Shown here: in pieces, positions 32,894 to 43,483 of the stretch
Numbering within the stretch: position 1 is the first letter of the stretch
Layout of the letters: every line of letters begins with the position of its first letter
Source of the DNA: Gordonia sp. ABSL11-1
Lineage (GTDB): Bacteria; Actinomycetota; Actinomycetes; Mycobacteriales; Mycobacteriaceae
DNA: 64,000 bases
Direction of reading: 5' to 3'
NCBI RefSeq assembly: GCF_030315685.1
Contig: NZ_JASXSI010000021.1
Span: 1 to 64,000, forward strand
The notes under the pieces: model-generated
Told to the model about the DNA's origin: nothing
Seen by the model: only the letters and a program-made list of their open reading frames with translations
Database searches by the model: none
Translations under genes and position numbers: made by a program

Positions 32894-34062
32894 ACCGGCA
32901 GGCTCTTGTCGACCTGATTCGCCCACGCCGTCACGCCACCCTGCAGGTGAGAGGCGTCGGCGAACCCGGCCCGTTTGAGCGCGGCGAGTGCCTCGGCGGA
33001 CCGGATGCCGGTCTTGCAGTAGAGAACCGTCGGACGATCCTGCGGCACCTTGGCCAGACCTGAACCCGAGAGGATCTCGTCCTTGGGGATCAGGGTCGCG
33101 CCGTCGATGTGCACGATGTCCCACTCGACCGGCTCGCGGACGTCGATGAGCGCGATCCGTTCACCGCCGTCGATCTTCTCCTTGAGTTCGGCGGCGGTCA
33201 GGGTCGACCCGGCCGCGGCGTCGGCGGCGTCTGTGGACACGACTCCGCAGAAGTCGTCGTAGTCGATCAGTCCGGCGATGCGCTCGCCGTCGGGGTCCTT
33301 GCGGATCTTGATCGTCCGGTAGGTCATGTCGAGGGCGTCGTACACCATCAGTCGGCCCAGCAGGGGCTCGCCGATGCCGCAGATCAGCTTGATCGCCTCG
33401 GTGCCCATGATGGACCCGATCGAGGCGCACAGGATTCCCAGCACACCGCCCTCGGCGCACGAGGGCACCATGCCCGGCGGCGGCGCCTGCGGGTAGAGAT
33501 CGCGGTAGTTGAGCCCGCGACCGTCGGGGGCGTCCTCCCAGAACACCGATGCCTGGCCCTCGAACCGGTAGATCGATCCCCACACGTACGGCTTGTGGGC
33601 GAGGACGGCCGCATCGTTGACCAGATATCGCGTCGCGAAGTTGTCGGTGCCGTCGAGGATCAGGTCGTACTGCGAGAACAGCTCGATGGCGCCCTCGGGT
33701 TCGAGGCGCTGATCGTGGAGGTTGACGGTCACATAGGGATTGATCTCCTGGATCGAGTCCCGCGCGCTCTCCGACTTGCCACGGCCGACGTCGGACTGGC
33801 CGTGGATCACCTGCCGCTGCAGGTTCGACTCGTCGACGACGTCGAACTCGACGATGCCGATGGTGCCGACACCCGCGGCCGCGAGGTACAGCAGGGTGGG
33901 CGATCCCAGACCGCCGGCGCCGATGACGAGGACCTTCGCGTTCTTCAGACGCTTCTGGCCGTCCATCCCGACGTCGGGGATGATCAGGTGTCGGCTGTAC
34001 CGGGCCACCTCTTCGTTGGACAGTTCCGCTGCGGGTTCGACCAGCGGGGGCAAGGACGACAC
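32887..34062 (-). CDS. moeZ: MoeZ/MoeB-type adenylyltransferase-sulfurtransferase
   Basis: A 391-residue protein, the Rv3206c orthologue. The ThiF/E1-like domain has VLVIGAGGLGSPTLLYLAAA for ATP binding. A C-terminal rhodanese domain carries the persulfide cysteine in VLYCKTGIRSAEAL. It activates the C-termini of small sulfur carriers (MoaD, ThiS, CysO) and transfers sulfur for molybdopterin, thiamine and cysteine synthesis. GTG 34062 (VSSLPPLVEPAAELSNEEVA) is chosen because GGAGG is five bases upstream and mycobacterial orthologues start there. The frame is open for another 49 codons without support. Confidence 0.94.
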   Translation of the reverse strand: MSSLPPLVEPAAELSNEEVARYSRHLIIPDVGMDGQKRLKNAKVLVIGAGGLGSPTLLYLAAAGVGTIGIVEFDVVDESNLQRQVIHGQSDVGRGKSESARDSIQEINPYVTVNLHDQRLEPEGAIELFSQYDLILDGTDNFATRYLVNDAAVLAHKPYVWGSIYRFEGQASVFWEDAPDGRGLNYRDLYPQAPPPGMVPSCAEGGVLGILCASIGSIMGTEAIKLICGIGEPLLGRLMVYDALDMTYRTIKIRKDPDGERIAGLIDYDDFCGVVSTDAADAAAGSTLTAAELKEKIDGGERIALIDVREPVEWDIVHIDGATLIPKDEILSGSGLAKVPQDRPTVLYCKTGIRSAEALAALKRAGFADASHLQGGVTAWANQVDKSLPVY

Positions 34063-34153
34063 GGGCGCCTCCAGTACGTGTGACTCTTGTAGCGCTTCTC
34101 GGCTCAACGGTCGCGGACGCGCGGACATTCCGGACAGCGACGCACGTCGCGAC

Positions 34154-36015
<1,862 letters not shown>

Positions 36016-36124
36016 TAGCGCCCACTCACACCGATCGTCGACCTCAGCGTCACCGCTGACGAGAGATCGGCAGGGCCATCCGGTCAGCGGTGCGCACTCG
36101 GTGATCCTGATGTCGAATACGACA

Positions 36125-36155
36125 GTGCCGTCGCCCCCTGGCGGGACGACGGCAC
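36125..36155. terminator. Bidirectional terminator hairpin
   Basis: GTGCCGTCG and CGACGGCAC form a perfect 9-bp stem around a 13-base loop, between the convergent TetR and DUF3107 genes. CTTCTCGTCG follows on the plus strand. Confidence 0.7.
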
Positions 36156-36186
36156 CTTCTCGTCGTGACTGTCGTGGCGGTGGGCG

Positions 36187-36420
36187 TCAGACGGCGCCGA
36201 ATCCCACCTTGCGGTTCTCCGTGCTGCCGACCTCGACGTAGGCGATCTTGGTGACGGGGACCAGGAACCGTGCGCCCTTCTCGTCGACGAGGGACAGCAG
36301 CTGCTCCTTGCCCGACAACGCGGCCTCGACCTCCGCGTACGCCTTGTCACTGGTGAGTGCGGTCTGGATCGACAACTCGCGCGAGCTGTCGCTGATGCCG
36401 ATCTTCACTTCGACGGCCAT
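36187..36420 (-). CDS. DUF3107 family small protein (TB9.4-like)
   Basis: A 77-residue protein matching the actinobacterial DUF3107 family (Rv3208A/TB9.4). It begins MAVEVKIGISDSSRELS and ends VEVGSTENRKVGFGAV. It is predicted to be a compact alpha/beta fold with no membrane segment. Function unknown. ATG 36420 is preceded by AGAAGGGTGG. It lies in the conserved position between the TetR and ferritin-like genes. Confidence 0.9.
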   Translation of the reverse strand: MAVEVKIGISDSSRELSIQTALTSDKAYAEVEAALSGKEQLLSLVDEKGARFLVPVTKIAYVEVGSTENRKVGFGAV

Positions 36421-36528
36421 GGCCACCCTTCTCTCATCGAGTGTGTGCCGCATAAGGCTAGTTCAGTCGGCGCGAGCGCCGACAGCGGCTCCGCTCACAG
36501 CGGAAATCAGCTGTCCCCGAGCCACCGC

Positions 36529-37230
36529 TCAGGCGAGCCCGAGATCGGTCATCCTCTTGGTGTGTTCCTCGGCGATGGTGTCGAAGAACGACGCCACCCC
36601 CTGCAGCGATGCCGACCCGGCGAACAGCAGATCGGTCACCTCGTCCTCCGCGGCGAGCACCCACTGTGCGTGGGTCACGGCCTCGCCGAGCAGACGGCGC
36701 CCCCACAGGACGAGCGGCGAGCGCAGGCCCGGGTCGGCCTCGACGGCCGCGCGAACCTGCTCGCGGGCGAACCTCGAACTCACGGTCTCCGACATCACCT
36801 CGCGGACCACCTGCCGCGCCTCGTCGGGCAGGACGTCGGCGAGTTCGCGGTAGAAGTCCGCCGCCAGGCCGTCGCCGACATAGGCCTTCACCAGTGACTC
36901 GTACCACGTCTTGGGCGTGGTGACCTGGTGATACTGGTCGAACACCGAGCGGTAGCGCTCCACGGCACCGGTGGGGTCGATCCCCCGCGCCGCGACCTGC
37001 TCGGCGAGGACGTCGAAATGGCCGATCTCGGAGGCGGCCATCCGGGCGATCGCGATCCTGCTGTGCACGTCAGGGGCCATCCGTGACTCGTCGATCAACC
37101 GGTAGAACGCCGCGTACTCACCGGCCAGCAACACCGCGAACAGCTTGGCGATGGCACTGTCCTCGCCACCGGCGACGGGGCCTCCTGCGGTATCGGGCGA
37201 AACTCCGGACGGGGGCGGCGCAGTCGACAT
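36529..37230 (-). CDS. Ferritin-like fold protein (Rv3210c-type)
   Basis: A 233-residue all-helical protein of the ferritin-like superfamily related to MiaE-type diiron proteins. Candidate metal ligands are the Glu/His residues in LLAGEYAAFYRLIDES, ASEIGHFDVLAEQV, YESLVKAYVGDG and FDTIAEEHTKRM. The activity of this actinobacterial branch is unknown. ATG 37230 starts MSTAPPPSG after an unconvincing ribosome-binding site; the frame is open upstream but conserved sequence starts at about residue 20. It is divergent from the DEAD-box helicase gene across 305 bp. Confidence 0.82.
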   Translation of the reverse strand: MSTAPPPSGVSPDTAGGPVAGGEDSAIAKLFAVLLAGEYAAFYRLIDESRMAPDVHSRIAIARMAASEIGHFDVLAEQVAARGIDPTGAVERYRSVFDQYHQVTTPKTWYESLVKAYVGDGLAADFYRELADVLPDEARQVVREVMSETVSSRFAREQVRAAVEADPGLRSPLVLWGRRLLGEAVTHAQWVLAAEDEVTDLLFAGSASLQGVASFFDTIAEEHTKRMTDLGLA

Positions 37231-37265
37231 GGTGGAGATGGTAGGCGGGGCCGGGGCGTTCACCA

Positions 37266-37288
37266 AGTACACTTGACAACGGTGTACT
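37266..37288. promoter_or_regulatory. Inverted repeat enclosing a TTGACA element
   Basis: AGTACAC, nine bases (TTGACAACG), GTGTACT. The spacer holds a perfect -35 hexamer reading towards the helicase gene, though the -10 at the right distance (TCATGA) is poor. The rest of the 305-bp divergent gap (37231-37535) shows nothing else I can name. The helicase leader would be about 230 nt, long enough for the cold-responsive leaders seen on some RNA helicase genes. Confidence 0.45.
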
Positions 37289-37535
37289 GACGCGATCATG
37301 ACGATCGGGTCGCACGCGAGAGGCCCGACGGCCGATCGGCGACCTGGTTCACGCGCAGACATCGGACAATGTGCGCGCACTCATCGTCGGGCAAGACGGC
37401 CCGGCCTGGCCACCACACAGTCAACGACCGCGGACTGCCCCGGGTCCCGAGAGGACCTGTTCGACGCAGACCGTTTCGATCCCACTGTGGTGCCTTTCGT
37501 GCGTGCGGGAAATGCAGAAAGGCATACAACCTCAC

Positions 37536-39221
37536 ATGAGCGATCCGATCGCCACACCGGCGAAAGACGACGACGTACAGACCACGATCGTCGACGAGAC
37601 CCACACCTCCCCCACGTTCGCCGAGCTCGGCGTCGACGACAGCATCGTCGAGGCCTTGGCCGACGACGGCAAGACCCACACCTTCGCCATCCAGGAACTC
37701 ACCCTTCCGCTGGCCCTGAGCGGCGACGACCTGATCGGCCAGGCCCGCACCGGCATGGGCAAGACCTTCGGCTTCGGCGTTCCGCTGCTGCACCGCCTCG
37801 CGCATGCCGACTCCTCGGGCCTGCGGGCCCTCGACAACACGCCGCGCGCGCTGATCATCGTGCCGACGCGCGAGCTGTGCATCCAGGTGACCGGGGACCT
37901 GGAAGTCGCCGCGAAGAAGCTGGACGTCACCCTTGCCGACGGCACCACCCGCCCGATTCGCATCACCTCGATCTACGGCGGCCGTCCGTACGAGTCGCAG
38001 ATCGCCGACCTGAAGAAGGGCGTCGACGTCGTCGTCGGCACTCCCGGCCGCCTCCTCGACCTCGCGCAGCAGGGTCATCTGATCCTCGGCAAGGTCGCGG
38101 TCCTCGTGCTCGACGAGGCCGACGAGATGCTCGACCTCGGCTTCCTGCCCGACATCGAGCGCATCATGTCGGCGTTGCCCACACCCCGTCAGACCATGCT
38201 GTTCTCGGCGACGATGCCCGGGCCCATCGTGACGCTGGCACGCACGTTCCTGCACCGGCCGACACATATCCGCGCCGAGCACGCCAACGACTCGGCGGTC
38301 CACGAGCGCACCACCCAGTACGTCTACCGCGCCCACGCCCTCGACAAAGCCGAACTCGTCGCCCGCATCCTGCAGGCCGACGGCCGCGGGGCGACGATGA
38401 TCTTCACCCGCACCAAGCGCACCGCCCAGAAGGTGGCAGCCGACCTCGGCGAGCGAGGGTTCTCCGTCGGGGCCGTGCACGGTGACCTCGGTCAGGTAGC
38501 CCGCGAGAAGGCGCTCAAGCGGTTCCGCACCGGCGACATCGACGTCCTGGTCGCGACCGACGTCGCGGCGCGCGGCATCGACATCGACGACGTCACACAC
38601 GTCATCAACTACCAGTGCCCCGAGGACGACAAGACCTACGTCCACCGCATCGGCCGGACCGGGCGCGCGGGCCGTACGGGTATCGCGATCACCCTCGTCG
38701 ACTGGGATGAACTGCATCGCTGGGAACTGATCAACAACGCGCTCGGACTCGAGGTGCCGGCACCCGTCGAGACCTATTCGACCTCCGAGCATCTCCGCGA
38801 GGAACTCGGCATCCCCGAGTCGGCAACCGGCAGGATCCGGGCGCCGAAGACCGACACGAAGGACTCCGAGCGCGTCGAGCGGAAGCCGCGTTCGGAGCGT
38901 CCGAAGTCCAACCGGGTGCGTCGTCGTACCCGCGGCGGACGCTCGGGCGACGCAGGTACCGGGCCCGACTCGCAGACCGACGGGGGCCAGAAGGAGTCGA
39001 GTCAGAAGGAATCGGGGCGAAAGAACTCCGACCACGCCGACCCGACCGCGAATTCCGGACCTGCATCGGGCGACGAGTCGTCGGGTGCCGGCGAGTCGAA
39101 GCCACGTCGCCGGCGCCGTCGCCGTGGCGGGGCCAACCGCAGCAGTTCGGCGGGCGGCAACGCTGTCGCCGAGGGCCGGCACAACGGCGAGCACGCACCC
39201 GCGGCCACCGCTGCGGAATGA
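37536..39221 (+). CDS. DEAD-box RNA helicase (RhlE/CsdA-like)
   Basis: A 561-residue DEAD-box helicase, orthologue of Rv3211. Q-motif region FAIQELTLPLAL, motif I ARTGMGKTFGFG, motif II VLDEADEMLD, motif III LFSATMPGP and motif VI HRIGRTGRAG are intact in about 410 residues. The remaining 150 are a Ser/Lys/Arg-rich disordered tail with basic RRRRRR-type clusters, likely for RNA binding and ribosome or degradosome association. ATG 37536 (MSDPIATPAK) fits family lengths; ATG 37512 would add eight residues with a closer GGGA element. The beta-propeller gene follows 51 bp after the stop. Confidence 0.93.
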   Translation: MSDPIATPAKDDDVQTTIVDETHTSPTFAELGVDDSIVEALADDGKTHTFAIQELTLPLALSGDDLIGQARTGMGKTFGFGVPLLHRLAHADSSGLRALDNTPRALIIVPTRELCIQVTGDLEVAAKKLDVTLADGTTRPIRITSIYGGRPYESQIADLKKGVDVVVGTPGRLLDLAQQGHLILGKVAVLVLDEADEMLDLGFLPDIERIMSALPTPRQTMLFSATMPGPIVTLARTFLHRPTHIRAEHANDSAVHERTTQYVYRAHALDKAELVARILQADGRGATMIFTRTKRTAQKVAADLGERGFSVGAVHGDLGQVAREKALKRFRTGDIDVLVATDVAARGIDIDDVTHVINYQCPEDDKTYVHRIGRTGRAGRTGIAITLVDWDELHRWELINNALGLEVPAPVETYSTSEHLREELGIPESATGRIRAPKTDTKDSERVERKPRSERPKSNRVRRRTRGGRSGDAGTGPDSQTDGGQKESSQKESGRKNSDHADPTANSGPASGDESSGAGESKPRRRRRRRGGANRSSSAGGNAVAEGRHNGEHAPAATAAE

Positions 39222-39272
39222 TCCCGGCGGCGCCGTCGACGACGACTTCCACCCGCGGCAACCGGAGGGCGC

Positions 39273-40553
39273 GTGGTACGAATCCGACCTGAGCGCCGCA
39301 CACCGGTCGACCTGGCGGTCAGCGCTGCGATCGTCGTCGTGCTCGTCATCGCGGGACTGGTGATCTGGCTGGTCAGTCCCGTTCGCCACACCGACAGTGC
39401 GCAGGCCGCCGCGCCCGTTCCCGACGTCACGCCGTCGGCGACGGTTCCGGCGGAGCTGACACCGTTGTGGCGTGCGCCGTCGGCGGTGACGGACGGTCCC
39501 GCGTTGACCCGGTCGCTGGTGGTGACGGCCGACGGTGGGTCGGTGGTCGGGCGTGACCCGCAGACGGGCCGCGAGATCTGGCATTATCGCCGCGATCTGG
39601 GTCTGTGTGCGGTCCTGGCGGCGTGGCCGGCGAGCACGAACAAGGTGCTGGCGGCCTACCGCAACTCCCGGGGATGTGGAGAGGTCACGGCGCTCGACGG
39701 GTCGTCGGGGCGACGCGCGGGTGGTCGCAGCAGCGACGCCGACGACCGCGTCCGTCTCGTGTCCGACACGGGATACGTTGTCTCCCAAGGCCCGACGCGT
39801 CTCGAGACCTGGGGGTCGAACCTCGTCCGGGGTATCGAGTACGGCCGGGTGGACGCCCCGGTGAAACCCGGCGTGCAGCCGGGCCGCACGGACTGTCGCC
39901 TGATGTCCTCGGCCATCGGCGGCGATCGGGTGGCGGTGATCGAACACTGTGGCACCGATCCCGGCTACCGGCTGACCGTCCTCGGCGCGGTTCTGGACAA
40001 GGACGAAGACGTCCAGCAGTTCGGATCGTCGCTGATCACCGACGGCACGCAGGGTCCGCCGCCGGTCCTGATCGGCATGAGCAGTTCCGCGATCGCCGTG
40101 TATGACGGTGGCGGCAACCGTCCGCAGCCGCCGGCCGACAACACGGCGGGCCCCACGGGTCCGGCGATCCGGCAGTTCTCCACCGACGGCGTCCCGACCG
40201 CCACCAACACGGTCGCGGGACCGGCGGCACCACCCGAGGGACTCCCCGCGGTCACCGGCGGTGGGATCACCTCGTTCTTCACCGGCGACGCCACGGTGGT
40301 ACTCGACGCACAGAACGTCCGGCCCATCTATCAGGTCCCGGGGGCCATCGGCACCGGCGACGTGATGGCCGGACAGCTCCTCCTCCCCACCGCAACCGGC
40401 ATCAGCGTGCGCGACGCGGCGACCGGCCGCGAGATCCGCGCCATTCGCGTCGACCGCGAGGGGCGTCGTGACGAGCCCGTCGGACTCCGGGTGCTCGGTT
40501 CGACCGTCGTCGAACAGTGGGGATCGACCGTGCAGGCATACGGGCCACGGTAA
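39273..40553 (+). CDS. Membrane-anchored PQQ-like beta-propeller protein (Rv3212-type)
   Basis: A 426-residue protein with a basic N-terminus, one membrane helix at about residues 14-34 (VSAAIVVVLVIAGLVIWLVS) and a large extracytoplasmic domain. The WRAPSAV, GRDPQTGREIWHYRRD and VRDAATGREIRAIRVD blades are typical of PQQ-type beta-propellers without the enzyme's PQQ ligands. Four scattered cysteines may pair outside the cell. Function unknown. GTG 39273 is preceded by GGAGGG. Proteins of this kind often act as scaffolds in the cell envelope, which is inference here. Confidence 0.82.
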   Translation: MVRIRPERRTPVDLAVSAAIVVVLVIAGLVIWLVSPVRHTDSAQAAAPVPDVTPSATVPAELTPLWRAPSAVTDGPALTRSLVVTADGGSVVGRDPQTGREIWHYRRDLGLCAVLAAWPASTNKVLAAYRNSRGCGEVTALDGSSGRRAGGRSSDADDRVRLVSDTGYVVSQGPTRLETWGSNLVRGIEYGRVDAPVKPGVQPGRTDCRLMSSAIGGDRVAVIEHCGTDPGYRLTVLGAVLDKDEDVQQFGSSLITDGTQGPPPVLIGMSSSAIAVYDGGGNRPQPPADNTAGPTGPAIRQFSTDGVPTATNTVAGPAAPPEGLPAVTGGGITSFFTGDATVVLDAQNVRPIYQVPGAIGTGDVMAGQLLLPTATGISVRDAATGREIRAIRVDREGRRDEPVGLRVLGSTVVEQWGSTVQAYGPR

Positions 40554-40640
40554 CGTCGGCGTCACCCGACGAATCCGACATCTCGCCCGGCTACTCCCCC
40601 ACGGCCGGCAGCGCAGATGTCGCCGACCAGGGAGTTCACG

Positions 40641-40973
40641 ATGACGATCAGCGGGGTCCTCGCCCAGTCCACCGTGTCCGATCTCGACCGCGCCGAGTCG
40701 TGGTACACGACCGTTCTCGGGTCGTCGCCGACCGATCGACCGATGGACGGCCTCATCGAATGGCAGTTCGCCGAGCAGTTCGGCCTCCAGGTGGAGTCGG
40801 AACCCGACCGTTCGGGCCGCTCGACGGTGGTCCTCGTCGAATCCGATCTCGACGACTTCGTCCGCCGACTCGACTCCGCCGGTGTCCCGCATCCGGAGAT
40901 CGTCGACGCGACGACGGTCCGGTTTCTGCAGCTGGAGGATCCCGACGGCAACCGGGTCGTGTTCGTCAGCTGA
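40641..40973 (+). CDS. VOC (glyoxalase/dioxygenase fold) family protein
   Basis: A 110-residue single VOC module. VLAQSTVSDLDRAESWYTTV opens the first beta-alpha-beta unit and FLQLEDPDGNRVVFV closes the last, with the usual DPDGN turn. Candidate metal ligands are few: the first-strand His is replaced by Gln (LAQSTV), so it may not be a metalloenzyme. Substrate unknown. ATG 40641 has CAGGGAG seven bases upstream. It is convergent with the ParA gene and not part of the mycobacterial order as I remember it. Confidence 0.82.
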   Translation: MTISGVLAQSTVSDLDRAESWYTTVLGSSPTDRPMDGLIEWQFAEQFGLQVESEPDRSGRSTVVLVESDLDDFVRRLDSAGVPHPEIVDATTVRFLQLEDPDGNRVVFVS

Positions 40974-40994
40974 CAGCTGCCGCTGCGGTCCGGG

Positions 40995-41786
40995 TCAGAC
41001 CGGTTCGAACGTCCGGACCGGCCTGCCGGCCTCCCAGTGCTTCCACAGGTTCTCGGCGAGTTCACGATATGCGGTGGCGCCCTTGTTCTTCCGGCCCCGC
41101 ATGACCGACGTCCCGGACGCCGACGCCTCGGCGAAACGGACCGTCCGCGGGATCGGCGGATCGAGCACCGGCAGGTCGTAGCGGTCCGACACGTCCGACA
41201 GGACGTCGCGGCTGTGGGTCGTGCGCGCGTCGAACAGCGTCGCGATCGCGCCGAGCGTGGCCAGCCCCGGATTGGTGATCTGCTGGATCTCGTTGACCGT
41301 CCGGAGCAACTGACCCACCCCGCGATGCGCGAGGGTCTCGCACTGCAGCGGCACCACCACCTCGTCGGCGGCGGTCAGACCGTTGAGGGTGAGCACCCCC
41401 AGCGACGGCGGGCAGTCGATGAGGATGACGTCGTAGTCCTCGGCGACCTCGGCGAGCGCGCGCTTGAGCGCGTACTCCCGGCCGGGCCGCATCAACAACA
41501 ACGCCTCGGCACCGGCGAGGTCGATCGTCGCCGGCAGCAGGGTCACGTTGTCGTCGGTGTCGAGTAGGACGTCGGCGATCTCCTCCTCCCCGAGGAGGAC
41601 GTCGTGCACCGACGCCTCGAGCTGATCGGGATCGCGGCCGAGTGAAAACGTAAGACAGCCTTGAGGATCGAGATCGACGACGAGAACCGAGACATCGAGG
41701 TCGGCGAGTGCCGCGCCGACGGACGCGACGGTCGTGGTCTTGGCAACCCCACCCTTTTGATTCGCGATGGCCAGCATGCGGGTCAT
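40995..41786 (-). CDS. ParA/Soj-family ATPase without ParB partner (Rv3213c-type)
   Basis: A 263-residue ParA-like protein with deviant Walker A NQKGGVAKTTTVAS, Walker A' VLVVDLDPQGCLTFSLG and Walker B DVILIDCPPSLGVLTLNG. No parB, centromere-like array or other partition gene is nearby, so it is a solitary ParA of the kind conserved at this locus in mycobacteria. Such ATPases position cargo on the nucleoid or membrane. The cargo here is unknown. It ends 21 bp from the convergent VOC gene. Confidence 0.9.
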   Translation of the reverse strand: MTRMLAIANQKGGVAKTTTVASVGAALADLDVSVLVVDLDPQGCLTFSLGRDPDQLEASVHDVLLGEEEIADVLLDTDDNVTLLPATIDLAGAEALLLMRPGREYALKRALAEVAEDYDVILIDCPPSLGVLTLNGLTAADEVVVPLQCETLAHRGVGQLLRTVNEIQQITNPGLATLGAIATLFDARTTHSRDVLSDVSDRYDLPVLDPPIPRTVRFAEASASGTSVMRGRKNKGATAYRELAENLWKHWEAGRPVRTFEPV

Positions 41787-41856
41787 GGCAACACTCTACG
41801 ACCGATCGCCGCGGACGTCGGGGTTACCGCCCCGAGGCGGCAAACGCCGGCGTCGA

Positions 41857-42342
41857 TCAGCGTCGGCGCGGCCGCGAACCGGTGTCGGTCGGATCGTCGG
41901 TGGTGTATTCCCCCACCAGCCAGCGGGTCGATGCCGGACTGAAGATCAGGACGAGCACCGCGACGGCCGCGATTGCGAGAGGGATGCCGAACCACGGTTG
42001 ATGACTGTCGGTGAGCAGAGCGTAGGCCACGGGCAGCAGCAGGATCTGAGCGACGACTGCGATCGCACGCCCCCATCGTCGGCCGGTCACCAGGGCGAGG
42101 CCGCCGATCAGAACGCCGCCCCCGATGATCCCGAACCAGGCCGCGGTGCCGTACCCGCTGATGAATGCCTCACGGTGCCCGGCCGCCTCCCGGATGGCCA
42201 GCACGATCGCGACGATGGCCGCGATCGCGCCCTCCAGAGCGGTCACCGCACCCGCCACGCGGATGGTCGTGGGTACCGCGGCCGCGTCGGTGGACTCGTC
42301 CCGATCGCCGCCGGCCGCGACGTCGTCACCCTTCTTGCTCAC
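41857..42342 (-). CDS. Four-helix integral membrane protein (Rv3217c-like position)
   Basis: A 161-residue protein with an acidic, hydrophilic first 25 residues and four membrane helices at about 27-49, 65-85, 90-110 and 115-135. It ends in a basic RPRRR tail. Short actinobacterial membrane proteins of this form are common. It stands where Rv3217c is found in M. tuberculosis. Function unknown. It precedes the ParA gene by 70 bp on the same strand and could share its transcript. Confidence 0.82.
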   Translation of the reverse strand: MSKKGDDVAAGGDRDESTDAAAVPTTIRVAGAVTALEGAIAAIVAIVLAIREAAGHREAFISGYGTAAWFGIIGGGVLIGGLALVTGRRWGRAIAVVAQILLLPVAYALLTDSHQPWFGIPLAIAAVAVLVLIFSPASTRWLVGEYTTDDPTDTGSRPRRR

Positions 42343-42511
42343 CGCCCCAGACTATGGGTGCCGGAGGAGTCGGTGCCGGTCGGCCCCGGCCACCTCCCGG
42401 TGCGGACTCACCGTCCGGCGCTCCACCGGGCCGCTCCGGGACAGCCGATCCCACGACGACGTCGGCGGGTGGATGCACGTCACAGGCGGGCACCCCATAT
42501 CGTGGGGTCTC

Positions 42512-43483
42512 GTGCGCGTCATGCTCATCGTCAACCCGTTCGCGACGGCCACCACCCCGGCAGGCCGTGACGCGCTGGCGCACACCCTGAGTTCACGCTT
42601 CAGTCTTGACGTCGAGCACACCACGCACCGCGGACATGCGGGCGAGCTGGCGCGTCGGGCGGTCGCCGAGGGGGTCGACGTGGTCCTCGTGCACGGCGGC
42701 GACGGATCCGTGAACGAGGCGGTGAACGGAATCCTCGGTCCGCCCGATCAGGTGCCCGATCCCTCGCGCACCGTGCCCGGCCTGGGTGTCATCCCCGGGG
42801 GCAGTGCCAACGTGTTCGCCCGCACCCTGGGCATCCTGGCCGATCCGCTCGCCGCGACGGGCCAGATCATCGGTCTGCTCGAGTCCGGGCAGTGCCGTCG
42901 CATCGGCCTCGGGCACACTCAGGACCGCTGGTTCCTGTTCAACACCGGAATGGGGATGGACGCCGTCGTCGTCCACGCCATGGAGGACAAACGACACGCC
43001 GGCAAGCCGGCCACACCGGCCCGCTACTTCCGGACCACGGTGGCGTCGTTCCTGCGCAACGCTACGAACAAGGCGTCGTTCACGGTCGAGGTACCCGACC
43101 ACGAGCCGATCCCGGGCGTGCAGTTCGGCTTCGTCAGCAACACCAGTCCGTGGACCTACTTCGGCGACTACGAGATCCGCACCAACCCCACGACGGGTTT
43201 CGACACCCGGCTGGGTCTGTTCGCGGCGACGTCGACAGGGGTGGCCCGCAATCTGCCGTTGGCCGCACGGTTGCTGACCCATCGGACACCGAAGGGCGGC
43301 CACCTCTATCGCGACGACGATGTCGAGTGGGTACGGTTCCGCGCCGACGAACCCATCGATGTGCAGATGGACGGCGACTACATCGGCGCCCATGTGGCCG
43401 TGGATTTCGGTCACCGTGCCGACGCCCTCGCGGTGGTCGCGCCCGGCGCCGACAGTCTCAGCACGACGCTGACCACCACGTAG
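42512..43483 (+). CDS. Diacylglycerol kinase-family (YegS/DgkB-like) lipid kinase
   Basis: A 323-residue protein of the DAGK catalytic fold, syntenic to Rv3218. It has VMLIVNPFATATT at the N-terminus, the nucleotide-binding VHGGDGSVNEAVNGI, IPGGSANVFARTLG, and the C-terminal VQMDGDYIG that closes the lipid pocket. It phosphorylates diacylglycerol or a related lipid at the membrane. GTG 42512 is used; ATG 42521 is possible. Its last 73 bases overlap the 3' end of the convergent MFS gene. Confidence 0.9.
   Translation: MRVMLIVNPFATATTPAGRDALAHTLSSRFSLDVEHTTHRGHAGELARRAVAEGVDVVLVHGGDGSVNEAVNGILGPPDQVPDPSRTVPGLGVIPGGSANVFARTLGILADPLAATGQIIGLLESGQCRRIGLGHTQDRWFLFNTGMGMDAVVVHAMEDKRHAGKPATPARYFRTTVASFLRNATNKASFTVEVPDHEPIPGVQFGFVSNTSPWTYFGDYEIRTNPTTGFDTRLGLFAATSTGVARNLPLAARLLTHRTPKGGHLYRDDDVEWVRFRADEPIDVQMDGDYIGAHVAVDFGHRADALAVVAPGADSLSTTLTTT

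Noticed and set aside
37296..40892. Minus-strand open frame of 1198 codons across the helicase, beta-propeller and VOC genes
   Set aside because: Antisense to three genes with clear domains. The translation has Arg/Asp/Gly-rich composition typical of antisense frames in high-GC DNA, with no motif.
40995..41786. ParA-like gene considered as evidence of an integrated plasmid or chromosomal origin
   Set aside because: No parB, parS-like array, dnaA or rep gene; solitary ParA is conserved at this locus in mycobacteria.
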